Shown here one piece after another: positions 7,888 to 16,704 of a stretch of DNA of 64,000 bases (its first letter is position 1; each line of letters opens with the position of its first letter). A model generated the notes under the pieces. It was not told where the DNA came from. It saw only the letters and a program-made list of their open reading frames with translations, and ran no database searches. The stretch lies in the NCBI GenBank assembly GCA_033763775.1, contig JANRJW010000008.1, forward strand, positions 62,001-126,000. The letters are read 5' to 3'. A program made the position numbers and the translations under genes. Source of the stretch: JAJTHB01 sp033763775 (lineage in GTDB: Bacteria; Pseudomonadota; Alphaproteobacteria; Rickettsiales; SXRF01).

Positions 7888-9705
7888 ATGCGCTTTGCGC
7901 CATCATTCATCGAAAGGGTCAAGCAGCATTTTCTGCTGTCGGAAGTGATTGGCAAATATCTGGCGGTGAAGCGCCATGGCCGCGAATATCAGGCGCTGTG
8001 CCCGTTTCACAACGAAAAATCCCCTTCCTTTACCATCAATGATGAAAAAGGATTTTATCACTGCTTTGGTTGCGGCGCGCATGGCGACGCGATCAGCTTC
8101 CTGATGCAGCATCAGCGCGCGACCTACCCTGAAGCCATCGAAATGCTCGCACGTGAGGCCGGCATTGCGCTGCCGGAGATATCGCCCGAACAGGCGCGAA
8201 AAACACAGGCAGAAAAAACATTGTATGATGTCATGGAGGCCGCCGCCCTGTGGTTTGAAACCCAGCTTCAGGCAAGCGCGCATCATCAGGCGCTGGAATA
8301 TGCCAGGCGGCGCGGCCTGAGCGCACAGGCGCTGCGACAATATCGCATCGGCTATGCACCAGACCAGCGCACTGCCCTGCATCAACATTTAACCAAGCTG
8401 GGGTTTTCTGCCGCGCTGCAGCTTGAAGCCGGGCTGGTAATCGCGCCGGAAGATGGCGCGGTGTATGACCGCTTCCGCGGCCGGCTGATGTTTCCTATCC
8501 GCAGCAGCAGCGGCAAGGTGGTCGCGTTTGGCGGCCGCCTGCTTGCCACTTCCAAAACAGCTGCGAAATATCTCAACTCGCCGGAGACACCGCTGTTTAA
8601 AAAAGGTGAGATGCTGTTTAATCTGGATCAAGCCAAGCGCAGCGCACGCGAACATAACCGTGTCGTTGTCATGGAAGGCTACATGGATGTGGTGATGACC
8701 GCGCAGGCCGGCATCGACTACGCGGTGGCCACGCTCGGCACCGCTGTGACCCCCAGCCATCTTCATCTGCTCTGGCAGCTGGCCAAAGAGCCGGTGATGT
8801 GCCTTGACGGTGACGCGGCGGGCAAACGCGCCATGCTACGTGCGATTGAAGTTGCGCTGCCGCTGCTGAAGCCCGGTTTCAGCCTTCGTTTTGCGGTGCT
8901 TCCTGCCGGCGAGGATCCGGATTCATATGTGCAGAAACATGGCCGCGAAAATTTTGAAACCCTGCTTGCCGGCGCACGGCCACTGTCGCAGGTCATCTGG
9001 GACACGCTCGCCGCGCCGCATCAACTTGCACGGCCGGAAGGCAAGGCCGCACTAGAAGGTGCATTCACCAAGCTCTGCGGCGCGATCACCGATAACGCTG
9101 TGCGCAGCCATTACCTTTCTTTTTTCCGAAAGCAATTGTGGGACGCGGCGCGCAGTAAAAAACCTGCCAGCCAGAACCGCACGCGCTCGGCGCATGTTGA
9201 ACAGATGGCGCTACAGCACCACAGCAGCGCCCTTGATACGCTGGTGCGCCGGCTGTTGAAAACCCTGCTGCTCTTTCCCGCCCTGCGGCATAAAAGCCAG
9301 GTGGAGGAGCTTCTGGCGCGGCTTGATATTCACAGCGGTGCGCTCGATGCGCTGCGGCAGACGCTGCTTGCCAGCATTGCTGACCCAGCGGCGCCAGATG
9401 ATGACGGTTTCGCGGCTTATGTCGAAGCGCATCTTGGCAGCGAGGCGGTGGAGTCACTGCTCACTGACACGCTGAAATTACCCTACACCAGCACGCTGAC
9501 GCTGGATGACGCGCTGCGCCTGTGGCACGAAACCGCCGAGGCCTACCAGCTCAGCCATCTGGAGTTTGAACTTCAGGCGCTTCAGGAGCAGCTTTCAAGC
9601 GGCATTGGCGAGCAGGATTATCAGCGATTAATTGAGTTAAAACAGGCAATTGAGAAGGCGCGACAAGCGCGGCGCTTCGCCCCGGCGGAGGATGATGTGA
9701 TCTAG
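7888..9705 (+). CDS. dnaG: DNA primase
   Basis: DnaG synthesises RNA primers for replication. The 605-residue protein has the N-terminal CHC2 zinc finger (CPFH...CFGCGAHGD, about 38-66), the RNA-polymerase-like core, the Toprim domain (VVVMEGYMDVV, then CLDGDAAGKRAM, about 255-320), and a C-terminal helicase-interaction region. The start has a clear GAGGA ribosome-binding site upstream. Adjacency to rpoD on the same strand follows the old macromolecular-synthesis pairing. Complete with no visible anomaly. Confidence 0.96.
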   Translation: MRFAPSFIERVKQHFLLSEVIGKYLAVKRHGREYQALCPFHNEKSPSFTINDEKGFYHCFGCGAHGDAISFLMQHQRATYPEAIEMLAREAGIALPEISPEQARKTQAEKTLYDVMEAAALWFETQLQASAHHQALEYARRRGLSAQALRQYRIGYAPDQRTALHQHLTKLGFSAALQLEAGLVIAPEDGAVYDRFRGRLMFPIRSSSGKVVAFGGRLLATSKTAAKYLNSPETPLFKKGEMLFNLDQAKRSAREHNRVVVMEGYMDVVMTAQAGIDYAVATLGTAVTPSHLHLLWQLAKEPVMCLDGDAAGKRAMLRAIEVALPLLKPGFSLRFAVLPAGEDPDSYVQKHGRENFETLLAGARPLSQVIWDTLAAPHQLARPEGKAALEGAFTKLCGAITDNAVRSHYLSFFRKQLWDAARSKKPASQNRTRSAHVEQMALQHHSSALDTLVRRLLKTLLLFPALRHKSQVEELLARLDIHSGALDALRQTLLASIADPAAPDDDGFAAYVEAHLGSEAVESLLTDTLKLPYTSTLTLDDALRLWHETAEAYQLSHLEFELQALQEQLSSGIGEQDYQRLIELKQAIEKARQARRFAPAEDDVI

Positions 9706-9732
9706 CTTTGCCATGTTCCTGCATCAAAGCCA

Positions 9733-9760
9733 TTGAAAAAAATAAAAAATCGCTTATATC
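9733..9760 (+). promoter_or_regulatory. Candidate sigma-70 promoter upstream of rpoD
   Basis: TTGAAA at 9733-9738 and TATATC at 9755-9760 are separated by 16 bases in an A/T-rich stretch between dnaG and rpoD. It would give a leader of about 75-120 bases depending on which rpoD start is used. Confidence 0.4.
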
Positions 9761-9838
9761 TCACTCATTTAATTGCATTCAACCTGCTGATTGTCATTCA
9801 TCGAGGCGACATCCATTCCTGAAATCTAAGGAGGCTGC

Positions 9839-12274
9839 ATGTGGTGGTGGTGGCAACAACCCAGCGAAACAAAGGGTAAGAACGATATGGCAAGCAAGCG
9901 TAGCGCCGCAGCAAAGAAAGCGCCTGCAAAATCCGCATCCAAGGCCAAAACCAAACCATCACGCCCCGCCGCGAAACCAAAAGTCGCTGCTAAGCGTGCT
10001 GCCATGCCTGCCAAGAAAGCAGCCGCCAGCAAGCCTGCCAAAAAACCCACGATCACGCTGGTCAAGAAATCCTCCGCTAAACCTCCGGCGCGTCCAAAGC
10101 AAGCCAGTGGCAAAATCACTGCCGCGAAACCACCCAGCAAAAAAAATATTGGCGGTGGCGGCAAAAAACCCCCTTCCGAACCCAGCAAAAAATTGCTAGC
10201 ACCAGCCAGCAAACTTGCTAAAACCCAGCCACTCAAAGCGAAAGACATGGTGCCCGACGTGCCCAAAAAAACCGATAAGAAAGACCAGACCATCGCCAGT
10301 AAAGCTCAGGATTCCAAGGCTTCCGGCAATAAAAAAGAAAACAAGGAAGAATTGCAGCAAGCCATGGTGCGCAAGCTGCTGGCCATGGGCAAGGCGCGCG
10401 GCTTTATCACCTATGATGAGCTTAACAGCGTGCTGCCCGCCGAAGAATTTTCGCCCGAAGTGGTGGATGCCGCCATTAGCGCCCTCGCCCAGTCCGATAT
10501 TCAGGTGGTGGAAGATGGCGCGCCAATGGACCCCGCCGAAGCCCCTCAGGAAGTTGACAGCGAGGAAGTTGAAAATGTTGGCCGCTCCGATGACCCTGTG
10601 CGCATGTACCTGCGCGAGATGGGCAATGTCGAGCTGCTATCGCGCGAAGGCGAAATCGAAATCGCCAAGCGTATCGAGGCTGGCCGCGAGACGGTGATCA
10701 GCGCGCTGTGCGAATGCCCACTGGTGATGAAGGAAATTCTCAGCTGGCGTGATGAGCTGGATGCCGGCACCATGCTGCTGCGCGATATCATTGACCTTGA
10801 TGCGACCTACGGCGCCGGTAGCGGTGAAGGCGGCGAATTCAGCGGCGGCCTGCCGACCAGCGCGCCGCGCGATGTAGAAAAAGACTATGACGACGAGGAT
10901 GACGACGCCGAAGATGACGAAGACAGTGAAGAGGGCGATGACGACGAAGATGACGAAGCGTCGGAAAGCTCCGAAGTAGCCGAAGAGGCAGAAGAGGACG
11001 ATGCCTCCGTTTCGCTGCTGGCGATGGAAAGCGCGCTTAAGCCGCAGATTTTAGAAACGCTCGATCAGTTTGCCAAAATCAGCAAAAAAATGCGCGGCCT
11101 TCAGGAAAAACGCCTATCGCGCTCCATCGGCGAAGGTAAATACAGCAAGGATGACGAGAAGCTCTATCAGAAACACCACCGCGAACTGGTGGAGCTGATG
11201 ATGGGTGTGCGCTTCACCATTGCGCGCGTGGAAGGGCTGATCCTCAAACTCTACGACATCAACAAACGTGTCATGATGCTCGAGGGCAAATTGCTACGCC
11301 TCGCGGAAGGACGCAAAGTGCCGCGCAAGGCGTTTCTAGAGGCCTATCTCGGCAGTGAGCTTGATCCAGGCTGGTTTAAAAAAATTGCGCTCAGGCCAGA
11401 AAAAGGCTGGAAAGATTTTATCGCCAAGGATCGCGGTGAGATCGACGATATCCGCGATGAGCTCGGCAAGATTGCTGAATCGGTCGGGCTGGAAATCGGT
11501 GAATTTAAACGCATGATCCTCGCCGTGCAGAAAGGCGAGCGCGACACCAACCGCGCCAAGAAAGAAATGATCGAGGCCAATTTGCGCCTGGTGATTTCGA
11601 TTGCCAAAAAATACACCAATCGCGGCCTGCAGTTTCTGGATCTGATTCAGGAAGGCAATATCGGCCTGATGAAGGCGGTGGATAAGTTTGAATATCGCCG
11701 CGGCTATAAGTTTTCTACCTATGCCACATGGTGGATTCGTCAGGCTATTACGCGCTCGATTGCCGATCAGGCACGCACCATCCGCATCCCTGTGCATATG
11801 ATTGAAACGATCAATAAAATCGTTCGCACCGGTCGCCAGATGCTGCATGAAATTGGCCGTGAACCGACGCCGGAAGAGCTGGCTGAACGTCTTGTCATGC
11901 CGCTGGATAAGGTGCGCAAGGTGATGAAAATCGCCAAAGAACCAGTCTCGCTGGAAACACCCATTGGCGATGAAGAAGATTCGCATCTGGGCGACTTTAT
12001 CGAAGATAAAAACGCGGTGCTGCCGCTGGATGCAGCGATCCAGAGCAATCTGCGCGAAACCACCACCCGCATTCTCGCTACCCTCACCCCGCGTGAAGAA
12101 CGTGTGCTGCGCATGCGCTTTGGGATCGGCATGAATACCGACCACACGCTGGAAGAAGTCGGCCAGCAATTTTCGGTGACACGTGAACGCATTCGCCAGA
12201 TTGAGGCGAAAGCACTACGCAAACTCAAACATCCCAGCCGCTCAAGAAAACTGAGAAGTTTTCTGGATTATTGA
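9839..12274 (+). CDS. rpoD: RNA polymerase sigma-70 factor RpoD with long N-terminal extension
   Basis: The housekeeping sigma factor. From ATG 9839 it has 811 residues, longer than the roughly 600-690 usual for alphaproteobacteria. Residues 17-165 are lysine/alanine/proline-rich and histone H1-like. Region 1.1 follows (about 175-240). Region 1.2 is at about 255-290. A very acidic Asp/Glu tract lies at about 345-385 in the non-conserved region. Region 2 starts near 580 (NLRLVISIAKKYTNRG, then YATWWIRQAI). Region 4 is at about 770-800 (TLEEVGQQFSVTRERIRQIE). Two starts compete: 9839, behind a perfect AAGGAGG and followed by four tandem Trp codons, and 9887 (MASKRSAAAKK), behind AAGGGTAAG. The second looks more like related proteins. 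Confidence 0.95.
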   Translation: MWWWWQQPSETKGKNDMASKRSAAAKKAPAKSASKAKTKPSRPAAKPKVAAKRAAMPAKKAAASKPAKKPTITLVKKSSAKPPARPKQASGKITAAKPPSKKNIGGGGKKPPSEPSKKLLAPASKLAKTQPLKAKDMVPDVPKKTDKKDQTIASKAQDSKASGNKKENKEELQQAMVRKLLAMGKARGFITYDELNSVLPAEEFSPEVVDAAISALAQSDIQVVEDGAPMDPAEAPQEVDSEEVENVGRSDDPVRMYLREMGNVELLSREGEIEIAKRIEAGRETVISALCECPLVMKEILSWRDELDAGTMLLRDIIDLDATYGAGSGEGGEFSGGLPTSAPRDVEKDYDDEDDDAEDDEDSEEGDDDEDDEASESSEVAEEAEEDDASVSLLAMESALKPQILETLDQFAKISKKMRGLQEKRLSRSIGEGKYSKDDEKLYQKHHRELVELMMGVRFTIARVEGLILKLYDINKRVMMLEGKLLRLAEGRKVPRKAFLEAYLGSELDPGWFKKIALRPEKGWKDFIAKDRGEIDDIRDELGKIAESVGLEIGEFKRMILAVQKGERDTNRAKKEMIEANLRLVISIAKKYTNRGLQFLDLIQEGNIGLMKAVDKFEYRRGYKFSTYATWWIRQAITRSIADQARTIRIPVHMIETINKIVRTGRQMLHEIGREPTPEELAERLVMPLDKVRKVMKIAKEPVSLETPIGDEEDSHLGDFIEDKNAVLPLDAAIQSNLRETTTRILATLTPREERVLRMRFGIGMNTDHTLEEVGQQFSVTRERIRQIEAKALRKLKHPSRSRKLRSFLDY

Positions 12275-12275
12275 T

Positions 12276-12662
12276 ATGACCATCACGACTCGTCTATATA
12301 CCTCTATGTTTGGTAAATTTGTTGGCGAAGATGAATTCGGCAATCAGTATTTCACCGAGCGCTCACCTAAAGAAGGCACACGCGCCAAGCGCTGGGTGCG
12401 CTATAGCGGTGCCTCGTTTTTTCATGAGCTGATTGGCTGGGGGCTACCGGATCCGTCGCGGGTGCCGCCGCAGTGGCATGGCTGGCTGCACCATACCACC
12501 GATATCGCTCCCACCAACCGCACCTTGCGCCACTATGGCTGGGAGAAACCGCACCAACCGAACATGACCGGCACCGCCGGCGCCTACCTACCGCCGGGGC
12601 ATCTTGAAAAAGGCGCTGACCGCGCACCAGCTAGCGCCGATTATGAGGCGTGGAAGCCGTAA
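12276..12662 (+). CDS. NADH:ubiquinone oxidoreductase subunit NDUFA12 family
   Basis: This 128-residue protein belongs to the NDUFA12/B17.2 family, an accessory subunit of respiratory complex I shared by mitochondria and alphaproteobacteria. Recognisable blocks are GEDEFGNQYFTER near residue 20, RWVRYSG, PPQWHGWLHHTTD in the middle and W-KPHQPNMTGTAGAY toward the end. It starts one base after the rpoD stop and ends back-to-back with the opposite-strand UbiA-type gene. In many relatives it sits directly upstream of mlaD and the DUF2155 gene. Here about 3 kb of opposite-strand genes separate them. Confidence 0.93.
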   Translation: MTITTRLYTSMFGKFVGEDEFGNQYFTERSPKEGTRAKRWVRYSGASFFHELIGWGLPDPSRVPPQWHGWLHHTTDIAPTNRTLRHYGWEKPHQPNMTGTAGAYLPPGHLEKGADRAPASADYEAWKP

Positions 12663-13514
12663 TTAGAACATCAGCCATAGCGTCGTGGCTAACCACAATG
12701 CGAGATTAACTTGCTGCCAGCGATCGGTCAGCAGAAGCGTTTCCGGCTCGCCGCCCTTGCTATACACATACACCGCCTGCAAATAACGAAACAGACCAAA
12801 AGCGACAAATGCCGTGGTGTAGACAATTTCTACACGGCCAGTGAGTTTGGCCACCTCAGCGGTGTAAATTGCATAGGTGATGAGCGCCGCGCAGCCTGAT
12901 ACATTCACCAGCCGGTCGAGCAGCACCCGGTTATAGCTGGCAAGGTTTGGTTTGTTCGCCGCATAGCTTTCAATGCCTACCTCGTGGTAGCGCTTGGCAA
13001 AGGCAATAAACAGCGCGAGAAAAAAGGTGGCCAGAATAATCCATGGCGACACCGTGACCGCCAGTGCGTAGCACCCCATCAACACCCGCATCACATAGCA
13101 CGAAGCAATATAGAATACATCCAGCAGCGCATGGCGCTTGAGCAGCATGGTGTAAAGCAGGTTGCTGCCAAGATAGACAATCACCACCAGCGCGCAAGGC
13201 GCAGGCAGCTGCAGCAGCAATGCAACCAGCAACGCTACCATCAGCGCCGCCATCAGCCACGCCTGCAGCGTTGTCACCGTACCAGCCGCGAGCGGCCTGA
13301 GCTTTTTCACCGGATGCAGACGATCTTCTGCGATATCGCGCAGATCATTGATGATGTAGACCAGTGACGACGCCGCGATAAACGTCAGCATCGCCAGCAA
13401 CGCTGCGTGCCATGCCGGCATTTCGGCAAACCTTCCCGCGAAAAAAAGCGGCGCGAGTACCAGCAGGTTTTTGATCCACTGGCGAGGCCGAAGAAGCGTG
13501 ATGATGGGAAGCAT
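12663..13514 (-). CDS. UbiA-family prenyltransferase, decaprenyl-phosphate phosphoribosyltransferase-like
   Basis: This 283-residue polytopic membrane protein of the UbiA superfamily has RPRQWIKNLLV at the N-terminus, the metal/diphosphate motif NDLRDIAEDRLHP (about 56-68) and KKLRPLAAGTV immediately after. This combination matches the 5-phosphoribose-diphosphate:polyprenyl-phosphate transferases rather than the ubiquinone or heme UbiA enzymes. Such enzymes make the lipid-linked ribose that becomes an arabinofuranose donor. It lies one base from the two upstream polytopic proteins on the same strand, suggesting a shared glycan pathway. The epimerases needed to make an arabinose donor are not in the window. 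Confidence 0.85.
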   Translation of the reverse strand: MLPIITLLRPRQWIKNLLVLAPLFFAGRFAEMPAWHAALLAMLTFIAASSLVYIINDLRDIAEDRLHPVKKLRPLAAGTVTTLQAWLMAALMVALLVALLLQLPAPCALVVIVYLGSNLLYTMLLKRHALLDVFYIASCYVMRVLMGCYALAVTVSPWIILATFFLALFIAFAKRYHEVGIESYAANKPNLASYNRVLLDRLVNVSGCAALITYAIYTAEVAKLTGRVEIVYTTAFVAFGLFRYLQAVYVYSKGGEPETLLLTDRWQQVNLALWLATTLWLMF

Positions 13515-13515
13515 A

Positions 13516-14628
13516 TTAATTCCTCGGCAGATGATGATGAGGCTTGAAAAACGGCGATTGGCTGATACCGGTGCCAGCGATCAGCGTGTGGGTGAGCAGC
13601 AGCACCATCAGCGGCATGACATCAAAAAAGACGCGGTATTCGCCCGGCCAGCCCGCACGCATATACGCGGCCAGCACGAGCGGCCACAAGAGCAGACCCA
13701 CCCTCAGAAACCCTGGTTTTTCCATCCAGCGGAAGGTGAGCAGAAAGAAAACCAGCGCCATGACCAACATGCGGAAATAGCCGGATTTTGAGAAGATATC
13801 ACGCGACATGATGCGCGAAACATTATCTTCCAGCACCCAGCCGACATTGTTGGCATACGCATAATAGAGGCTGACTTTAATCAGCGCATATATCGCCGCC
13901 ATCATCAGCAACAGGGTGATATCATTCAGGGTTGGCCGGCGGCGCAGCGACCACAGCAGGAAGAAACACAGAATAAAAATGCTCGACTCGCGGTTAAGCG
14001 TTGCCAGCGTGAAAAGCACCAGCAATGTGTAATATTTTTCTTTGAGTATGCAGTAAAAGCAGGCTGCCGAAAGACACAAAAGAGGGATGTCGTAGATATA
14101 CGTCCACTGCCAGCTGAAGGAAGGCACCAGCCACATCCCGAAAATGGGAGCAAACCAGCGAATTGCCGGATCGTCCGGAAACAGCTCCCTGCCGAGCAGA
14201 AACATCATCCAGATAAAGCCCAGGAGAAAGCCATAATTCAGCGCGGTGGTCACCATTTTCTCAAAGGTCGCACCTTCGAAGGCGTCTTTGAACTGGGGCA
14301 GATAGCGGTTCATGAAGCTGTTGGCCTCAAGCGATTCCATGAACGAATTGCGCAGCTCCTGACGCGTGGTCAGCGGCGTGATGTCGCGGATAAATGTTGT
14401 CATGCGCGGGATGAGGATGCGGTAGGCAAATGGCCGCCATGCGGTGCCGTTGAGCATGGCGTCGTAATCCAGCCGCATGAAACCATCGCCAAAACGGATG
14501 GAGTTAACCACCGAATGGGTCATGACAAAGCCAGACATCAGCAGGTAAATGCAGCCGAAAATGAGCGCCAGACGATACCGGCGCATGCGCTCCATCAGCG
14601 CGTCAAACCAAGCAAGTGCAAGGCTCAT
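13516..14628 (-). CDS. Polytopic membrane protein, paralogue of its upstream neighbour
   Basis: About 370 residues with some eight to ten predicted membrane helices; no family recognised with certainty. The pattern suggests a GT-C-like glycosyltransferase: an early extracytoplasmic loop with WRPFAYRILIP, a central TYIYDIPLL, NRESS after it, and GEYRVFFDVMPLM near the C-terminus. All four motifs recur in the gene at 14625-15662, so the two are ancient tandem paralogues. It overlaps that gene by four bases (ATGA type) and ends next to the UbiA-type gene. I infer a lipid-linked sugar transfer role, but no catalytic residues are demonstrated. Confidence 0.75.
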   Translation of the reverse strand: MSLALAWFDALMERMRRYRLALIFGCIYLLMSGFVMTHSVVNSIRFGDGFMRLDYDAMLNGTAWRPFAYRILIPRMTTFIRDITPLTTRQELRNSFMESLEANSFMNRYLPQFKDAFEGATFEKMVTTALNYGFLLGFIWMMFLLGRELFPDDPAIRWFAPIFGMWLVPSFSWQWTYIYDIPLLCLSAACFYCILKEKYYTLLVLFTLATLNRESSIFILCFFLLWSLRRRPTLNDITLLLMMAAIYALIKVSLYYAYANNVGWVLEDNVSRIMSRDIFSKSGYFRMLVMALVFFLLTFRWMEKPGFLRVGLLLWPLVLAAYMRAGWPGEYRVFFDVMPLMVLLLTHTLIAGTGISQSPFFKPHHHLPRN

Positions 14629-15662
14629 GATGCTACCTTTGCGCGCAGGCGCAAGCGCGCATCCATTCCCATCTGCACCATCAGCAGCGACATCAGCGGC
14701 ACCACATCATAGAATACTCTCAGCTCGCCCGGTTTACCAAACAGCAGGTAAGCAACCACCATGATTGTTATCATGCCAGCGCTGGCTTTCAATAGCTCAT
14801 TCATGCGCCGCGCCTGCCATAGCAGCAGACCGACACCAGCCATCCATAGTACCAGCCAGTGCGGATGTTCGAGATAGTAAGGCCAATATTGTGTTTTAAG
14901 CACCACGCCGGGATTTTCGTGAAAAGCCATCAGCGCGCCGGCGCGTATTCCCGCCCATAGCAGAGCAAGTATTGCGATGTTTGGCCATGAAAGCCACATC
15001 CGTGGCTGGCGCAGCGCCAGCCAGACCAGCATGAAGAGCAGCAGAACCGATGATTCCTTATTGCTGCCAGCGACCAGCAGCATCACGGCATACAGCCACC
15101 AGCGCCGCGCTGCCAGCGCAGAGAGCGCCAGCGCCGAAAGTGCCAGCACCGGCGGATCATACAGATAGATCACCGGCGCCGGTAGCAGCAGCACCACACT
15201 CCAGGCAAGCACCACCGACCAGATTGCGGCCTGAGGCTGCTGCGGCCAGATGGCCTTCGCGAGCTGGTGCATGCCGATGGTAAACAGCGCCAGTGAGACG
15301 ACGATCACACCGAACCACAGCGCGCGCATATAAAGCCATGCGTCCTGCTGCGGCGAAAGCGCCCGCGCAAGGCCGCGCGGCAGATCAAACCGCGCCATTA
15401 TATTATCACGCCAGTCGGCCAGCTGCTGATGGATAGCAGCGCGGTCATGTAGCGGCGTTGCCTCATCTATCAGGCGCAGGGTCTGCGGCACCAGCCAGCG
15501 ATACACGTAAGGCCGCTCCGCGCTGCCGCTGGTCATGGCAGCAAGGGTGGCGCCGCGCCATGTATCGCCGCCATGGCTGACAGCAAACCAGTGCACGCTG
15601 CCCCCCAGCACCAGCGCTATGCAAAGCGCTGCGTACCATGCTTTTGTCACCACCCTCATCAT
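14625..15662 (-). CDS. Polytopic membrane protein, paralogue of its downstream neighbour
   Basis: About 345 residues and multi-pass. It shares RPYVYRWLVP, VIYLYDPPVLALSA, NKESS and GELRVFYDVVPLM with the adjacent gene at the same relative positions. The frame is open to 15719, but the upstream part is hydrophilic and unlike protein, so I take the MMRVV start at 15662, which leads directly into the first helix. It is the first gene of the three-gene opposite-strand block and is divergent from mlaD. No family assigned; GT-C-like topology is an inference from the loop motifs. Confidence 0.72.
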   Translation of the reverse strand: MMRVVTKAWYAALCIALVLGGSVHWFAVSHGGDTWRGATLAAMTSGSAERPYVYRWLVPQTLRLIDEATPLHDRAAIHQQLADWRDNIMARFDLPRGLARALSPQQDAWLYMRALWFGVIVVSLALFTIGMHQLAKAIWPQQPQAAIWSVVLAWSVVLLLPAPVIYLYDPPVLALSALALSALAARRWWLYAVMLLVAGSNKESSVLLLFMLVWLALRQPRMWLSWPNIAILALLWAGIRAGALMAFHENPGVVLKTQYWPYYLEHPHWLVLWMAGVGLLLWQARRMNELLKASAGMITIMVVAYLLFGKPGELRVFYDVVPLMSLLMVQMGMDARLRLRAKVAS

Positions 15663-15748
15663 CGCGCTCTTTTTGCTAGGAAAGGAGTTTGTTTTTGCTA
15701 TGTATGGGTGGTGATACAATGTACCGAACCATCGGAAAAGGGCTGATC

Positions 15749-16231
15749 ATGCAAAAGAATATTTTAGAAACCATCATGGGCGCAGTGGTGCTGGTGGTGG
15801 CCGGCGCATTTCTGGTATTTGCCTATCGCGGCAGTGATGTGCGCGTGGAAGATGGCTACACCATCAGCGCCCGCTTCGCGAATGCTTCCGGCATTGCGCT
15901 GGGCAGCGATGTGCGTATTGGCGGCATCAAGGTCGGTGTGGTGTCTGATCTGGCGCTGGATCCGGCGCGTTATGACGCGGTGGTCAGCATGGAAATTGGT
16001 AGCAGCACCAAACTTCCCAAAGATTCTTCTGCGGCCATTGTCTCCAGTGGATTGCTGGGGGAAAAATTCATCCAGATTACGCCGGGCGGCGATGAAGCCA
16101 TGCTTGATGCTGGCGGCCAGATTGAGTTCACTCAGTCTGCAGTGAATCTCGAAGAGCTGATCGGCAAATTCGTATTTTCCGGCGGCGGCGTTGATAAAGA
16201 CAAAGAAGAGCCAAGTCCAACCGCGCCATAA
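15749..16231 (+). CDS. mlaD: MlaD-family MCE protein (phospholipid transport)
   Basis: This 160-residue protein has an N-terminal membrane anchor (ETIMGAVVLVVAGAFLVFAY) and one MCE domain (about 35-130, with SGIALGSDVRIGGIKVG and SSGLLGEKFIQI). MlaD forms a periplasmic hexamer that carries phospholipid between MlaFE in the inner membrane and MlaC. Start ATG 15749 (MQKNILETIMG) is the family-typical start; the frame is open to 15689. The MlaE permease gene is not adjacent. An mlaE begins at 63677, about 48 kb away in this window. Next to the DUF2155 gene, as in other alphaproteobacteria. Confidence 0.9.
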   Translation: MQKNILETIMGAVVLVVAGAFLVFAYRGSDVRVEDGYTISARFANASGIALGSDVRIGGIKVGVVSDLALDPARYDAVVSMEIGSSTKLPKDSSAAIVSSGLLGEKFIQITPGGDEAMLDAGGQIEFTQSAVNLEELIGKFVFSGGGVDKDKEEPSPTAP

Positions 16232-16248
16232 TCGATGAGGAATGAGCG

Positions 16249-16704
16249 ATGAGAGGTGATTCAAATCGCATTCATTTTCTTGCATTAACCGCGATATTCA
16301 TAGCCGCGTTTTCCGTAGGCGCGCGAGCGGAAGAAGAAAAATCGCCCGAACCCAACAGCATCACGCTTCAGGGGCTGAATAAAGTAACCGGACGTACTTC
16401 GAAATTTTCCGGTCCGCTCGGCACCGTGCTGCATTTCGGCAATCTGGAAATGGTGGCGCGGCGCTGCTGGCGCGCACCGCCGGAAGAACGGCCAGAGAAT
16501 GCCGCGCTGCTTGAAATCTCAGAACGCAAACAGGCCGAAGCGCCAACACGGGTATTTCTAGGCTGGATGTTTTCTTCAAGCCCGAGCTTATCGGGCCCCC
16601 AGCATCCGGTGTATGATATCGCGGTGATCAGCTGCGACTACAGCAGCAAAGCAGCGACGGATGAAGCCGAGGAAAGCGCGGCAAAAGAGCCGGATCAGCG
16701 GTGA
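16249..16704 (+). CDS. DUF2155 domain protein, periplasmic
   Basis: This 151-residue protein has an N-terminal signal peptide (hydrophobic run ending GARA) and a DUF2155 domain containing LNKVTGRTS, FGNLEMVARRCWRAPPEE and FLGWMFSSSPSLS...PVYDIAVISC. The two cysteines (in ARRCW and VISC) could form a disulfide. Function is not established for this family. It follows mlaD by 17 bases and its end overlaps the convergent pyrD end by about 10 bases. Confidence 0.88.
   Translation: MRGDSNRIHFLALTAIFIAAFSVGARAEEEKSPEPNSITLQGLNKVTGRTSKFSGPLGTVLHFGNLEMVARRCWRAPPEERPENAALLEISERKQAEAPTRVFLGWMFSSSPSLSGPQHPVYDIAVISCDYSSKAATDEAEESAAKEPDQR

Noticed and set aside
9708..10293. Long open frames on both strands over the start of rpoD
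   Set aside because: They arise from the Lys/Ala-rich codon pattern of the real rpoD frame and encode no coherent protein.
11336..12169. Long antisense frame across rpoD
   Set aside because: It is antisense to strongly conserved sigma regions 2-4. Such mirror frames are expected in GC-biased genes.
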